Source: Desulfosporosinus sp.
Lineage (GTDB): Bacteria > Bacillota > Desulfitobacteriia > Desulfitobacteriales > Desulfitobacteriaceae
Length of the DNA: 64,000 bases
Assembly: GCA_003513495.1 (NCBI GenBank)
Contig: DOPM01000029.1
Location: 1 to 64,000, forward strand
Reading direction: 5' to 3'
The translations under genes were made by a program, and so were the position numbers. Shown here piece after piece: positions 34,889-43,964 of the stretch (positions are counted from its first letter, which is position 1; every line of letters starts with the position of its first letter). The notes beneath the pieces are model-generated. The model worked only from the letters and a program-made list of their open reading frames with translations. It was not told the origin of the DNA and searched no databases.

Positions 34889-35632
34889 ATGAAACCCAGC
34901 CGGAAATTCCTATCATTACCAATCATTTCCCTCCAGGAAGGACAGCAACTTGGTTTTGTCAAAAGTTTAATTCTGGATGCAGGTACAAAGTCCCTTGCTG
35001 CAATCGTGGTGGACCCAAAGGGTTTTTTCAAGGACCAGCGAATCATTCCCTATTCCAAAGTTGTTAGTGTTGGCGATGATGCCATCACAATTAACAAAGA
35101 ATCTCATGTCGAGAAAAGCTCAAGTCTCCCTGAACTTTTAGATTTGGTCAAAGAAAAACTGACCATCATCGGTACAAAGATGGTCACCGAAACTGGCAAA
35201 ACTCTAGGAACGGCTAATGAATATTATGTAGATCCAAGTACTGGAAAAATAACTCAGATCGAGATTTCAGGAGGAAAACTCGAAGGATTCCTAAACGGCA
35301 AAGCATGGATTTCTTCAGACTATGTTACGACTATCGGACACGACGTTATCGTAACCCAAAAAGGAAGTGAGAATGCTTTAACCGTATCTGATAAAGGGCT
35401 TAGTGAATCCTTAAAGAGTTTAATCCACTCAACATCCCATTTAGCTTCAGAAACGACCCATACCATTAGCAGCTACTTTAAAAAAGATAATTTAAAAACT
35501 AATTCTCACACTGCACAGGATAAACCATCGGTTATCTTTCCAGAAACTGAGACTGAAACTGAAACCGAGACTATCCTGGCAGCTGAGCAGATCATTTTAG
35601 AAACACCTACAACCAAAGACCCCCAGGGGTAA
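34889..35632 (+). CDS. PRC-barrel domain protein
   Basis: A 247-residue protein with two PRC-barrel-like units (about residues 5-75: IISLQEGQQLGFVKSLILDA and GFFKDQRIIPYSKV; about 95-160: GKTLGTANEYYVDPSTGKI). A polar tail follows with an ET dipeptide run (ETETETETET) near residue 220. PRC barrels occur in RNA-processing and photosynthetic proteins; the function here is unknown. GGGGGGTGAACT precedes the ATG. It is one of few plus-strand genes and lies between pth and prs, where B. subtilis has ctc. It converges on prs with a shared terminator. Confidence 0.75.
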   Translation: MKPSRKFLSLPIISLQEGQQLGFVKSLILDAGTKSLAAIVVDPKGFFKDQRIIPYSKVVSVGDDAITINKESHVEKSSSLPELLDLVKEKLTIIGTKMVTETGKTLGTANEYYVDPSTGKITQIEISGGKLEGFLNGKAWISSDYVTTIGHDVIVTQKGSENALTVSDKGLSESLKSLIHSTSHLASETTHTISSYFKKDNLKTNSHTAQDKPSVIFPETETETETETILAAEQIILETPTTKDPQG

Positions 35633-35650
35633 TACCCAGGGGGGTCTTTT
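35615..35650. terminator. Bidirectional terminator between the PRC-barrel gene and prs
   Basis: AAAGACCCCC and GGGGGTCTTT form the outer stem, with inner AGGG/CCC pairing. A and T tracts at the two ends allow action in both directions. It begins before the PRC-barrel stop codon (35630-35632) and ends at the prs stop. Confidence 0.85.
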
Positions 35651-36591
35651 CAACTAAAGAGTTTACTGACCGAAAGATCCTCGTGGATTCGAACAATAGC
35701 TTCACCTAAAAGGGGCGCTACAGACAATACCTTTATTTGGGGAATGCTTTTTTCCCTGCCTAATGGAATCGTATTAGTCACAACAAGTTCTCGGATAACA
35801 GAGTTCTCCAAACGCTCGATGGCTGGTCCGGATAAGACAGGATGAGTACAACAAGCGTACACTTCCTTTGCTCCCCGATCAACAAGAGCTTGGGCGCCCT
35901 GAGTGATTGTTCCAGCAGTATCGATAATATCATCGATCATAATAACTGTTTTGCCTTTCAGTTCGCCAATAACATGCATGATTTCTGAAACATTCGCTTC
36001 CGGACGACGCTTATCTATAATAGCAAGGGTAGCACCGATCCGTTCTGCCAGGTCCCTCGCTCGTGTAACTCCACCTAAATCAGGAGAAACAACACAGATA
36101 TTATCTAGTCCTTTCTCCCTAAAATATTCTGCCAGAATTGGGACACCGGGCAAGTGATCAAGAGGAATATCAAAGAACCCCTGAATCGCTGGAGCGTGTA
36201 GATCCATAGTTACTACGCGATCTGCCCCTGCTGTAGTTATTAAGTTTGCCATTAATTTAGCGGTAATCGGATCACGAGCCCTTGTCTTACGTTCCTGACG
36301 AGCATAGCCATAATAGGGCATTACAGCAGTTATACGTCGCGCTGAAGCCCTGCGAATGGCGTCAATCATAATTAGTAACTCCATAATGTTATCATTGGTT
36401 GGATAGCAGGTTGGTTGAACAACATAAATATCCGCCCCTCGAACACTTTCATCTATAGCCAGACAGGTCTCCCCATCTTGGAAACGCTTAATTTTTGCTT
36501 CACCCAGCGGTACTCCTAGATAATCAACAATTTCTTGTGCCAATGGCCGATTAGCATTCCCACAAAATATTTTAAATTCTTTTGCTGCCAT
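35650..36591 (-). CDS. prs: Ribose-phosphate pyrophosphokinase
   Basis: Makes PRPP from ribose 5-phosphate and ATP for nucleotide, His, Trp and NAD synthesis. The 313-residue protein has KIFCGNANRPLAQEI, FQDGETCLAIDESVRG, MDLHAPAIQGFFDIPLDHLPG and the PRPP-binding TVIMIDDIIDTAGTI. AGGGGG precedes the ATG. It lies 18 bp downstream of glmU, as in B. subtilis. Confidence 0.97.
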   Translation of the reverse strand: MAAKEFKIFCGNANRPLAQEIVDYLGVPLGEAKIKRFQDGETCLAIDESVRGADIYVVQPTCYPTNDNIMELLIMIDAIRRASARRITAVMPYYGYARQERKTRARDPITAKLMANLITTAGADRVVTMDLHAPAIQGFFDIPLDHLPGVPILAEYFREKGLDNICVVSPDLGGVTRARDLAERIGATLAIIDKRRPEANVSEIMHVIGELKGKTVIMIDDIIDTAGTITQGAQALVDRGAKEVYACCTHPVLSGPAIERLENSVIRELVVTNTIPLGREKSIPQIKVLSVAPLLGEAIVRIHEDLSVSKLFS

Positions 36592-36609
36592 GCCTATATT
36601 TGCCCCCTA

Positions 36610-37968
36610 TTATATCTTTTCGCGATGCCAATTTTCCCTGATTACTTGGTGGTTTCGTTCAACCGCCAATGCTTTTGCAGGAACATTTTTCGTAATGGTA
36701 GAACCCGCACCCGTAACGGCATATTCCCCTACTTCAAGCGGGGCAACTAAATTCGTATTACTGCCGATGAAGGCATGATCGCCAATTTTAGTAGGATGTT
36801 TCTTTAATCCATCATAATTACAAGTAATAGTACCCGCTCCGATATTTGCAGATTTCCCGACATGAGTGTCTCCAATATAACTCAAATGGGGTACTTTTGC
36901 TCCCGTTTCAATCCAACTATTCTTAATTTCGACGAAGTCTCCTACTTTAACTTCAGCTCCTAACTTCGTACCTGGTCGTAAATAGCTAAAGGGTCCAATA
37001 TGACAACGTTCTCCAATCATCGCATCTCTGGCAACACTATTAAATACTTCAGAGCCACGCCCCACGATACAATTCTCCAGACTGGTCTGAGGTCCGATGA
37101 CAGCATCCTCTTCAATACGGGTTTTCCCCGATAACCTTGTAAACGGTAATATTGTAACGTCCTGTTCGAGTTCAACGTCTGCATCGATAAAGGTAGAGGC
37201 TGGATCCACGATCGTAACCCCTTCCGCCATCCAATGCTCTAGAATTCGAGTACGAACAATTTTTTCAGCCTCAGCCAGTTGACCCCGACTGTTGATACCG
37301 AAGGCTTCGTGAGAATTCACAGTACAATAGGTCAATATCTTTTCTTTACGCTTAAGCAGAATATCAAAGACTTCCGTTAAGTAGTATTCCCCTTGCGCAT
37401 TCTGGGTGGTGATTTTTGTTAGAGTCTCTCTGAGTGCAGATCCTTTAAAACAGTAGGTTCCAGAATTTACTTCCTTGATCTTCCGTTCATCTGAAGAAGC
37501 ATCTTTCTCTTCAACTATTTTGACAAGATCCTCACCGTCTTTAATAATCCTACCGTAACCAAAAGGTTGATCCAGATAGGCTGTCAGAACTGTGGCGCTA
37601 GCCCCTTGTTCCTGGTGCAATTTTACGAGGGCGTCTAGTGTCTCAGCTTTAAGCAACGGCTGATCCCCGCTTAAGACGAGAATGGTCTGATCATCCTCAA
37701 AGTAAGGCATTGCTTGCATGACAGCATGTCCAGTGCCGAGCTGTTCCGTCTGCACGACAATCTCTGCTCGTTTGTTGATACAGGCTTCTATACACTCACG
37801 TCCATGTCCTACAATAACTAAAGGCCGTTCAACACCGACTTGCTCCACCATATCTAAGACATGCTCAATGAGAGTTTTCCCAGCCAATGAATGCATGACT
37901 TTCGGCAATTTAGATTTCATTCTTGTCCCTTTTCCTGCCGCCATGATCACCGCTACCAAATTAGACAT
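36610..37968 (-). CDS. glmU: Bifunctional GlcNAc-1-phosphate uridyltransferase / glucosamine-1-phosphate acetyltransferase
   Basis: Makes UDP-GlcNAc for the cell wall. The 452-residue protein has the N-terminal nucleotidyltransferase motif MAAGKGTRMKSKLPKVMHSL. A C-terminal left-handed beta-helix of hexapeptide repeats follows, with YLRPGTKLGAEVKVGDFVEIK, SYIGDTHVGKSANIGAGTITC and NYDGLKKHPTKIGDHAFIGS. GGAGG lies upstream of the ATG. It forms a unit with prs downstream. Confidence 0.97.
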   Translation of the reverse strand: MSNLVAVIMAAGKGTRMKSKLPKVMHSLAGKTLIEHVLDMVEQVGVERPLVIVGHGRECIEACINKRAEIVVQTEQLGTGHAVMQAMPYFEDDQTILVLSGDQPLLKAETLDALVKLHQEQGASATVLTAYLDQPFGYGRIIKDGEDLVKIVEEKDASSDERKIKEVNSGTYCFKGSALRETLTKITTQNAQGEYYLTEVFDILLKRKEKILTYCTVNSHEAFGINSRGQLAEAEKIVRTRILEHWMAEGVTIVDPASTFIDADVELEQDVTILPFTRLSGKTRIEEDAVIGPQTSLENCIVGRGSEVFNSVARDAMIGERCHIGPFSYLRPGTKLGAEVKVGDFVEIKNSWIETGAKVPHLSYIGDTHVGKSANIGAGTITCNYDGLKKHPTKIGDHAFIGSNTNLVAPLEVGEYAVTGAGSTITKNVPAKALAVERNHQVIRENWHREKI

Positions 37969-38017
37969 AATCTAATTCGCCTCCAGCTTTAGTTTAACCT
38001 CTACTAATTTTATATAC

Positions 38018-38080
38018 CCGTAAAAGTATAACTTTCGAATGGCGTAAGTGCAACTAAGACTTCGCTATCCATATTTTACT
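38018..38080 (-). repeat. Decayed dispersed repeat element, copy F
   Basis: On the minus strand, GCGAAGTCTTAGTTGCACTT (matching TTAGTTGCACTTATGC in copy D) is followed by CGAAAGTTATACTTTTA and TATA, the family right end. Only about 60 bp remain, without tandem units. It lies between spoVG and glmU. Confidence 0.55.
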
Positions 38081-38137
38081 ACCTCAAAAATTGTTTATTC
38101 GCCAAATTAGGCAAGAATCCTTTTTTATTTCTAATTT

Positions 38138-38191
38138 TTTAGACATGTTGAAGGAGACCTAACTAGCAAGGTCCCCTTCAACATGTCTAAA
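38138..38191. repeat. 23-bp inverted repeat downstream of spoVG
   Basis: Arms beginning TTTAGACATGTTGAAGG and ending CCTTCAACATGTCTAAA pair over 23 bp with one mismatch around a loop of about 8 nt. No T-tract follows on the minus strand, so it is not a canonical terminator, though it could protect the spoVG mRNA end. Confidence 0.7.
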
Positions 38192-38209
38192 ACTATCTAA
38201 AATAAGCAT

Positions 38210-38464
38210 TCAAATAGCTTCTTGATAAGCTTTTAATACCGCAGTTTGAATTACTTCTCGTGCCACAGCTGAAATGGGGTGGGCGATATCACGAAATTCC
38301 CCTTCAGGTGTTTTACGGCTGGGCATGGCAACAAAAATACCATTCATTCCTTCAACAACTTTGACATCATGGACGACAAATGCATTATCAAAGGTTACCG
38401 AGACGACCGCTTTCATCTTTCCTTCAGTATTAATCTTCCGAACCCGCACATCGGTAATATTCAT
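38210..38464 (-). CDS. spoVG: Septation and RNA-binding regulator SpoVG
   Basis: Early sporulation and cell-division regulator that binds nucleic acid. The 84-residue protein has the family start MNITDVRVRKINTEGKMKAV and the conserved VVEGMNGIFVAMPSRKTPEG and FRDIAHPIS. AAGGGTGGTG precedes the ATG. A sigma-H promoter lies about 45-70 bp upstream, as for B. subtilis spoVG. Confidence 0.97.
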   Translation of the reverse strand: MNITDVRVRKINTEGKMKAVVSVTFDNAFVVHDVKVVEGMNGIFVAMPSRKTPEGEFRDIAHPISAVAREVIQTAVLKAYQEAI

Positions 38465-38508
38465 TATGAATCACCACCCTTCCACTTTCCGGGCCTATTC
38501 ATAATATT

Positions 38509-38535
38509 ATTCTCTGTTTGGTAAAAAAATCCTGC
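38509..38535 (-). promoter_or_regulatory. Sigma-H promoter of spoVG
   Basis: The minus strand carries GCAGGATTT (38527-38535), an 11-nt spacer and AGAGAAT (38509-38515). Both elements fit the sigma-H consensus RNAGGAWWW and RNNGAAT at every position. The -35 sequence is the same as I recall for B. subtilis spoVG, the classic sigma-H promoter. Confidence 0.85.
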
Positions 38536-38582
38536 CTCTAAATTACGAAAATTTTATAAATGATAAAAATATACTTTTTATT

Positions 38583-39407
38583 TTACTTCAGATTATGAAA
38601 GACTGGAACTACGGAGGTTTTGCCAGAAGACTGATTCAATTCCTTTAGCTGTAACAAAGATAAATAGCCTTCTACAAGCTTAGGCTCTGCAGTTATTTGA
38701 GAATCTACTAAAACCCCAATTCCAACAACATCTGCTTCAAATTCTTCCATTAAATTCTTGATACCTAAAGCTGTTCCACCAGCCTTCATAAAATCGTCAA
38801 TAATAAGAACTCGCTGCTTTGGTTCTAACGCTCTTCGAGAAAGTGACATAGTTTGAATACGGCGTGCTGATCCCGAAACATAATTGATACTTACAGAAGA
38901 ACCTTCTGTCACCTTGTTGCCGCTTCGAATGACCACCATAGGTAACCCTAAAGCCTCGGCCGTGACAAGAGCAAGAGGAATGCCTTTGGTTTCAATGGTC
39001 ACCACCACATCAGGCTTCCTATCTCGAAACGCACCGGCAAAAATTAGACCTAGGGGTCGTAAAACCGAGGGATCAAATAATAAGTCCGTCATATAAAGAA
39101 AGCCCCCGGCAAGAATTCGCTCTTTATCGTTCAGACGCTCGGCTAAGTTATTTAGTACTCGAGCAGCCTCTTCCTTGGAAATTTCAGGGATATAACGAAC
39201 TCCTCCCGCCGCCCCGGAAATTGTCTCCAGATGACCGTGTCCTGATAGCAATAGACTTCCCTTAACTGCCATCAAGTCTTCACTAATAGTAGATTTAGCG
39301 GTCCGAAACTGTTCTGCAAATAACGTCAACGGAGTCAGCACATTCGGTTTTAACATCAGCACTTGGGTGATGGCTACCATCCGTTCCGCTCTTTTCATCT
39401 TCTCCAC
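38583..39407 (-). CDS. purR: Purine operon repressor PurR
   Basis: PRPP-responsive repressor of purine genes in Firmicutes. The 274-residue protein has an N-terminal winged helix (residues 5-75, TLFAEQFRTAKSTISEDLMA). A phosphoribosyltransferase domain follows with the PRPP motif RVLIIDDFMKAGGTA near residue 205. The GTG at 39407 has AAGGTGG upstream; an ATG three codons later is the alternative. It lies downstream of the GntR gene with 5 bp between them. I did not find a convincing PurBox in the window. Confidence 0.95.
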   Translation of the reverse strand: MEKMKRAERMVAITQVLMLKPNVLTPLTLFAEQFRTAKSTISEDLMAVKGSLLLSGHGHLETISGAAGGVRYIPEISKEEAARVLNNLAERLNDKERILAGGFLYMTDLLFDPSVLRPLGLIFAGAFRDRKPDVVVTIETKGIPLALVTAEALGLPMVVIRSGNKVTEGSSVSINYVSGSARRIQTMSLSRRALEPKQRVLIIDDFMKAGGTALGIKNLMEEFEADVVGIGVLVDSQITAEPKLVEGYLSLLQLKELNQSSGKTSVVPVFHNLK

Positions 39408-39412
39408 AATTA

Positions 39413-40105
39413 TTAATCCACCTTGTCCGGATCATTCTTTACACTAAGCGCATCGAACATGACATTCTCTGCTGTCACAATATGTGCCATAGCTAGAGAT
39501 TGGGCCTCCTCACTATCATGCCTTCTTAAGGCCTCAACAATCATTCTGTGTTCTTCAATTGCAAGTTTATTTCGTCCGGGAACAGCTAGTGAAGTTGCCC
39601 GAAAACGTTGAATCTGTTCTCGCAAATTGGCTAAGATCTGAATCAACCGTTCATTGCGGCTGGCACTATAGACTAAGGCGTGGAAATCTGTGTCTGACTT
39701 CACTATTTGCTCTAGGTCCATTTCCCCCTCATTAGCTCTATAAAATAAGACTCGTTCCATTTGCTCCAATTCATCCTCCGTGATTCGTTCTGCTGCAAGT
39801 CCTGCTGCTAATCCTTCAAGAGCAGACCGAATTTCAAAGACATCTGCCACGTCTTTTGAGGAAACCCCCGCAACATAAGCCCCTTTTCGAGGAATCATAA
39901 CCACAAAGTTTTCGAGTTCTAGTTTCCGGATGGCTTCACGAACCGGCGTTCGGCTAACACCCATTTCCTCAGCCAACTGAATCTCCATCAACCGCTCTCC
40001 CGGTTGTAAAACTCCACTCAAAATAGCCTCCCGCATAGACTCAAAAACAATCTCACGCAATGGTTTATAACCATCAAGAATAACCGGTAGCAATCGTTTC
40101 CCCAC
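39413..40105 (-). CDS. GntR-family transcription regulator, FCD type
   Basis: A 230-residue regulator with an N-terminal winged helix (REAILSGVLQPGERLMEIQL, GVSRTPVREAIRKLE) and a C-terminal all-helical FCD ligand domain. The latter shows DFHALVYSASRNERL and EEHRMIVEALRRHD, with the metal-binding His residues of the FadR subgroup. The GTG at 40105 is preferred because AAAGGGG lies 8 nt upstream; an ATG at 40123 starts directly after the ispE stop. The effector is unknown. It sits between ispE and purR, probably in one transcript. Confidence 0.85.
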   Translation of the reverse strand: MGKRLLPVILDGYKPLREIVFESMREAILSGVLQPGERLMEIQLAEEMGVSRTPVREAIRKLELENFVVMIPRKGAYVAGVSSKDVADVFEIRSALEGLAAGLAAERITEDELEQMERVLFYRANEGEMDLEQIVKSDTDFHALVYSASRNERLIQILANLREQIQRFRATSLAVPGRNKLAIEEHRMIVEALRRHDSEEAQSLAMAHIVTAENVMFDALSVKNDPDKVD

Positions 40106-40123
40106 AAAAATTTCCCCTTTCAT

Positions 40124-40987
40124 CTAGTATTGACTGACGACCGTTGTGGTCGCATAAACATACTTTAAGCCCTTTTTTCTCAACGTTTCTGCTATATGCA
40201 TAGCCTGCTGAGCTCCTTCTGCAATTCCAAATACACTAGAACCACTGCCTGACATCAAAGCTCCATAACACCCTGCATCAAGTAAAAGCTGTTTATAGTG
40301 TTGGATATCTGGAACCATCTGAATCGAAGCTGGCTCAAGATCGTTATATAATAGCTCTGCAATTCGCTGTACCGAATCTCCAGATAAAGCCTTTTCCCAT
40401 TCCGTTCTTATCAGACTCCCTGTCTGGCCTGTTAAGTCAAATTGCCGATAAGCTTCACTCGTGTTTACTCCAGCTTCTGGTTTAATCAAGACAAGATCCA
40501 ACTTCAGTGCAGTAGGCAATACTTCTAATTGCTCGCCCCGACCAGTCGCCCACATCGTACCACCTCGAAGACAGAAAGCAACATCTGTTCCACATCTACT
40601 TGCAAGCTTAAGGAGTTCATCCTTGCTTAAAGGTTCTCCATAAAGTTCATTTAATAAACGAAGTGTTGCAGCCGCATCTGTGCTCCCTCCAGCCAAACCA
40701 GCCTGAATCGGAATATGTTTCTCGATCTCAATTTCAATGCCCTCCGTCTGTCCACACTGATCTAAAAATTCGACGGCTGCCTTATAGGCTAAATTTCCTG
40801 GGCCGCTTAATGCTCCGCACCGACATACCACCTTTTCCCCAGAACGACGAACTCGAACGATATCGTGCAACCCAATGGATTGCATAACACTTTCTAGCTC
40901 ATGATACCCATCTTCTCTAATTCCCTTAATGGCTAAGGCTAAATTAATCTTAGCATTTGCGAACGTTGTAAGAAAAGTTCCTTCCAT
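40124..40987 (-). CDS. ispE: 4-diphosphocytidyl-2-C-methyl-D-erythritol kinase
   Basis: GHMP kinase of the MEP isoprenoid pathway. The 287-residue protein has AKINLALAIKGIREDGYHEL with the catalytic lysine, the ATP-binding PIQAGLAGGSTDAAATLR near residue 95, and the C-terminal GALMSGSGSSVFG. AAGAGGTAG precedes the ATG. It heads the ispE-gntR-purR series, as in B. subtilis, where ispE lies near purR. Confidence 0.96.
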   Translation of the reverse strand: MEGTFLTTFANAKINLALAIKGIREDGYHELESVMQSIGLHDIVRVRRSGEKVVCRCGALSGPGNLAYKAAVEFLDQCGQTEGIEIEIEKHIPIQAGLAGGSTDAAATLRLLNELYGEPLSKDELLKLASRCGTDVAFCLRGGTMWATGRGEQLEVLPTALKLDLVLIKPEAGVNTSEAYRQFDLTGQTGSLIRTEWEKALSGDSVQRIAELLYNDLEPASIQMVPDIQHYKQLLLDAGCYGALMSGSGSSVFGIAEGAQQAMHIAETLRKKGLKYVYATTTVVSQY

Positions 40988-41090
40988 TTTAACTACCTCT
41001 TCCGAACATTGCCACAGTATTTCTTTTTATTATACATATTTTCAAGTAGGAGTTCCAGCATTTATGGAGCAAATCTCATATAAAATCGGG

Positions 41091-41116
41091 TAGGGGCAAT
41101 TCATGAATTGCCCCTA
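41091..41116. repeat. 26-bp perfect palindrome, GTAGGGGC type, second copy
   Basis: Identical over 26 bp (TAGGGGCAATTC and its complement) to the palindrome after fhs. It lies between cphA and ispE and is followed on the plus strand by TTTTT. Confidence 0.85.
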
Positions 41117-41135
41117 TTTTTAGCCTAGTTAATCG

Positions 41136-41166
41136 TAGAGGGGCGAAGATCGATCTCGCCCCTCTA
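41136..41166. repeat. Variant palindrome GAGGGGCGA/TCGCCCCTC
   Basis: Arms TAGAGGGGCGA and TCGCCCCTCTA pair perfectly over 11 bp around AGATCGATC. It lies 20 bp from the previous palindrome and resembles it in its GGGGC core, so it may be a diverged member of the same class. It may also serve as cphA terminator, though no T-tract is present. Confidence 0.6.
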
Positions 41167-41209
41167 ACGCCGAATTCTTTCCCGGCTTTTCTATTACAAC
41201 ACCTAAGTC

Positions 41210-43867
41210 TTAAAACTCTCCGCCAACGACCCAGTCTTTCTGAGCTGGTATATAGGACAAGGCCTTTTGCAATTCCATTCTCTTACGAATTTCTTCTTCA
41301 ATCGGCTCTAAGTGCTCATAAAACATGACAAATGTATCCCCTGGAGAACAGCTGTTTAGTCCCGCACAAAAGGCCTCTGTCTCCGGAAGTACGATAGTTA
41401 CCTTCTTAGGGTCCATACCCCCTGATATTGCCTCTTCATAAAGAATTTGGGCGATCTCTCCAGGTTTACGACCTCTTAAATCATGATCCTCTCGAATAAT
41501 CAAACGCTGAAACCCCTTAGCAGCGATCCTCCCTACCTCACGCACTGTTTCATCCGGCCGGTCCCCTGGAACAGTAATACAGCCTACTAGAGTTTTCTTA
41601 TTGAAACTTTTGAGGGTTTTGGCGATCTCACGAATTCCTGCCGCATTATGACCATAGTCTACAAACACATGTACCCCATCAATTTCATATAAATTTAGAC
41701 GCCCGCGATTATGTTCAGCATCTGATGAGAAATCTTGAAGAGAATTTCGAATAGCAGTTACACTTAGCCCTAATGCCCATCCTGAGGCGATGGCGGCTAA
41801 AGCATTTTGAATATTATGCCTAGCTTTTCCATCCCAGGTCACAGGGATTTGTTTTACTGAGCAGATCCTAAATACTTGAGAACCTTGACAAAGCAAGATC
41901 GTTCCCCTTCGCACAAAGATTGCTGTTCCCCCTTTTCCTAAGTGTTTGCGAATATGAATATTATCCTTTTCTGTACTGAAAAAGATAACTCTTCCTTGGG
42001 TACGCTGGGCCATTTGAACAACATGAGGATCATCAGCATTTAAAACCACATAGCTATGCGGCATGACAACCTCAGCGATCAAACTTTTAACATGCGCAAT
42101 ATCTTCAAGTGTTTCAATTCCATATTGACCCAGATGATCGTTAGAAACATTAGTGATCACTGCTACATCAGCATAGTCATAGCCTAGGCCAGATCGTAAT
42201 ATACCCCCTCTTGCTGTCTCTAAGACGGCAACTTGAACTTGAGGATGCCTTAAGACAGTCTTTGCACTTTCCGGTCCTGTCATATCCCCTCTTATCCACA
42301 TTTGTTTATTAATATATATTCCATCCGTTGACGTCATTCCTACGAAAAGCTGTTGATCTGAAAGCAGCTTGCTAATCATACGAGTGGTGGTTGTTTTGCC
42401 ATTTGTCCCGCTGATCGCAACAATCGGGATACGTCCATTTCCAGAAGGTATTACTTGCTCTACAATCGCCTTACCCACATCCCTTGATTGTCCCTTACTA
42501 GGAAAATGATGCATACGAATTCCAGGAGCAGCGTTAACCTCGATGATATGTCCTCTTCTCTCGCGATAGGAAGCCTCAATATCCTCGATGACTAAATCAA
42601 TACCTGCGATATCCAACCCAATCAGCTTTGAGGCATAGACTGCTAAATCAACATTATCAGGATGTACAAGATCCGTGACATCCTCCGCAATGCCTCCCGT
42701 ACTTAAATTGGCGCTATCTCTCAGATACACGATTTCACCTTTTTCGGGAACGGAAGACAGGGTTAAATTTCTAATAGTTAAATTTAAAAGCACTACGGAA
42801 TCAATCTTAATTTTTGTTAAGACCTTCTCATGATCATCTCCACGTAAGGGGTCAGTATTAGTTTGCACAACTAATTCTTCAATAGTGGATTTCCCATCTC
42901 CTATCACATGAGCCGGAACCCTCTTGGCAGCCGCAATAAGACGATCTCCTACCACAACTAAGCGGTAATGTTGTCCCTCAATATATTCTTCAACGATGAC
43001 CCATTCCCCATAGGTTTGAGCTACCTTAAAGGCAGCTCTGACTTCTGCAGCACTTGTCAGCTGAAGTGTTACTCCCTTACCTTGGTTTCCGTGCAACGGT
43101 TTAATAACTACAGTTGTTTCCATAGCCTCAAAAGCTTCGACAGCTTCCTCTTCCGTTCGAACGATATATCCACAAGGGACGGGGACCCCGCCCTCGCTAA
43201 GTATTTTTTTGGTCATCTCTTTATCACAAGCAATATCTACACCTATGCTTGATGTTGCATCAGTAACTGTCGCTTGGATCCGTCGTTGATTTCGACCATA
43301 CCCTAACTGTAGTAAGCTCCCCTCGTTTAGACGATGAACTGGAATTCCTCGTTCCTTGCAAGCTTCAACAATGACTTGAGTCGAAACCCCTAATTGATTT
43401 TTGTTCATTACATCTTTAATCTGATTAACAGCTTGTGATACATTAAAAGAATCTTGATTTAAAAGAGTCTTCACAAGCAAAAAACCCTGTTTAAAACCCT
43501 CAATGGCGCCTGCCTTAGCTTCGTAATTGAATATGATCTCGTAGCAACCTGGTTGATCTAAAACAGCCATAGTTTTTCCATATTTAATAGTTTGTCCTGC
43601 TTGTGTTAAAAGCTCTATAGTTACATGTTCAATAACATGTCCAATAAGGGTCCCCTCTTGTAATCGTTCTAAAAATCCGCCAACTTTTCCCCGTGAGCAA
43701 TGGTGCTCCTCCAAGGTAGGTAGATGGTTGACAAGTCGATGGCGAAAATCCTCCAGTTCATTTGTAAATCGTTCTGTCCATTCTTGGAGATCCACAATCG
43801 CTCGAATAATTGGGCGATGGCTATAGACATTAGCCCCTTCGATTGCTTGGATTTCTCTAATCTCCAT
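41210..43867 (-). CDS. cphA: Cyanophycin synthetase
   Basis: Polymerises Asp and Arg into multi-L-arginyl-poly-L-aspartate, a nitrogen reserve. The 885-residue protein has the N-terminal domain, an ATP-grasp domain (about 220-470; VVIKPLHGNQGKGVTLQL, IEVNAAPGIRMHHFPSKG) and a Mur-ligase domain. The Mur ligase shows AISGTNGKTTTTRMISKLL near residue 490, plus NVSNDHLGQYGI and VFVDYGHNAAGI. All active-site motifs look intact and the length matches cyanobacterial CphA. AAGGAGG precedes the ATG. It follows cphB by about 100 bp. Confidence 0.95.
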   Translation of the reverse strand: MEIREIQAIEGANVYSHRPIIRAIVDLQEWTERFTNELEDFRHRLVNHLPTLEEHHCSRGKVGGFLERLQEGTLIGHVIEHVTIELLTQAGQTIKYGKTMAVLDQPGCYEIIFNYEAKAGAIEGFKQGFLLVKTLLNQDSFNVSQAVNQIKDVMNKNQLGVSTQVIVEACKERGIPVHRLNEGSLLQLGYGRNQRRIQATVTDATSSIGVDIACDKEMTKKILSEGGVPVPCGYIVRTEEEAVEAFEAMETTVVIKPLHGNQGKGVTLQLTSAAEVRAAFKVAQTYGEWVIVEEYIEGQHYRLVVVGDRLIAAAKRVPAHVIGDGKSTIEELVVQTNTDPLRGDDHEKVLTKIKIDSVVLLNLTIRNLTLSSVPEKGEIVYLRDSANLSTGGIAEDVTDLVHPDNVDLAVYASKLIGLDIAGIDLVIEDIEASYRERRGHIIEVNAAPGIRMHHFPSKGQSRDVGKAIVEQVIPSGNGRIPIVAISGTNGKTTTTRMISKLLSDQQLFVGMTSTDGIYINKQMWIRGDMTGPESAKTVLRHPQVQVAVLETARGGILRSGLGYDYADVAVITNVSNDHLGQYGIETLEDIAHVKSLIAEVVMPHSYVVLNADDPHVVQMAQRTQGRVIFFSTEKDNIHIRKHLGKGGTAIFVRRGTILLCQGSQVFRICSVKQIPVTWDGKARHNIQNALAAIASGWALGLSVTAIRNSLQDFSSDAEHNRGRLNLYEIDGVHVFVDYGHNAAGIREIAKTLKSFNKKTLVGCITVPGDRPDETVREVGRIAAKGFQRLIIREDHDLRGRKPGEIAQILYEEAISGGMDPKKVTIVLPETEAFCAGLNSCSPGDTFVMFYEHLEPIEEEIRKRMELQKALSYIPAQKDWVVGGEF

Positions 43868-43964
43868 TTTGTTATTGTTCCTCCTTAAACTACGATGGAT
43901 AATTTTCCTCCACTAGTTTAAACCTTTTTTCGTCAAGGTATTCCTCTTAGTTGATTCATTTTAC

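Noticed and set aside
38138..38191. Canonical terminator of spoVG
   Set aside because: The 23-bp hairpin lacks a T-tract on the minus strand, so it was recorded as an inverted repeat instead.
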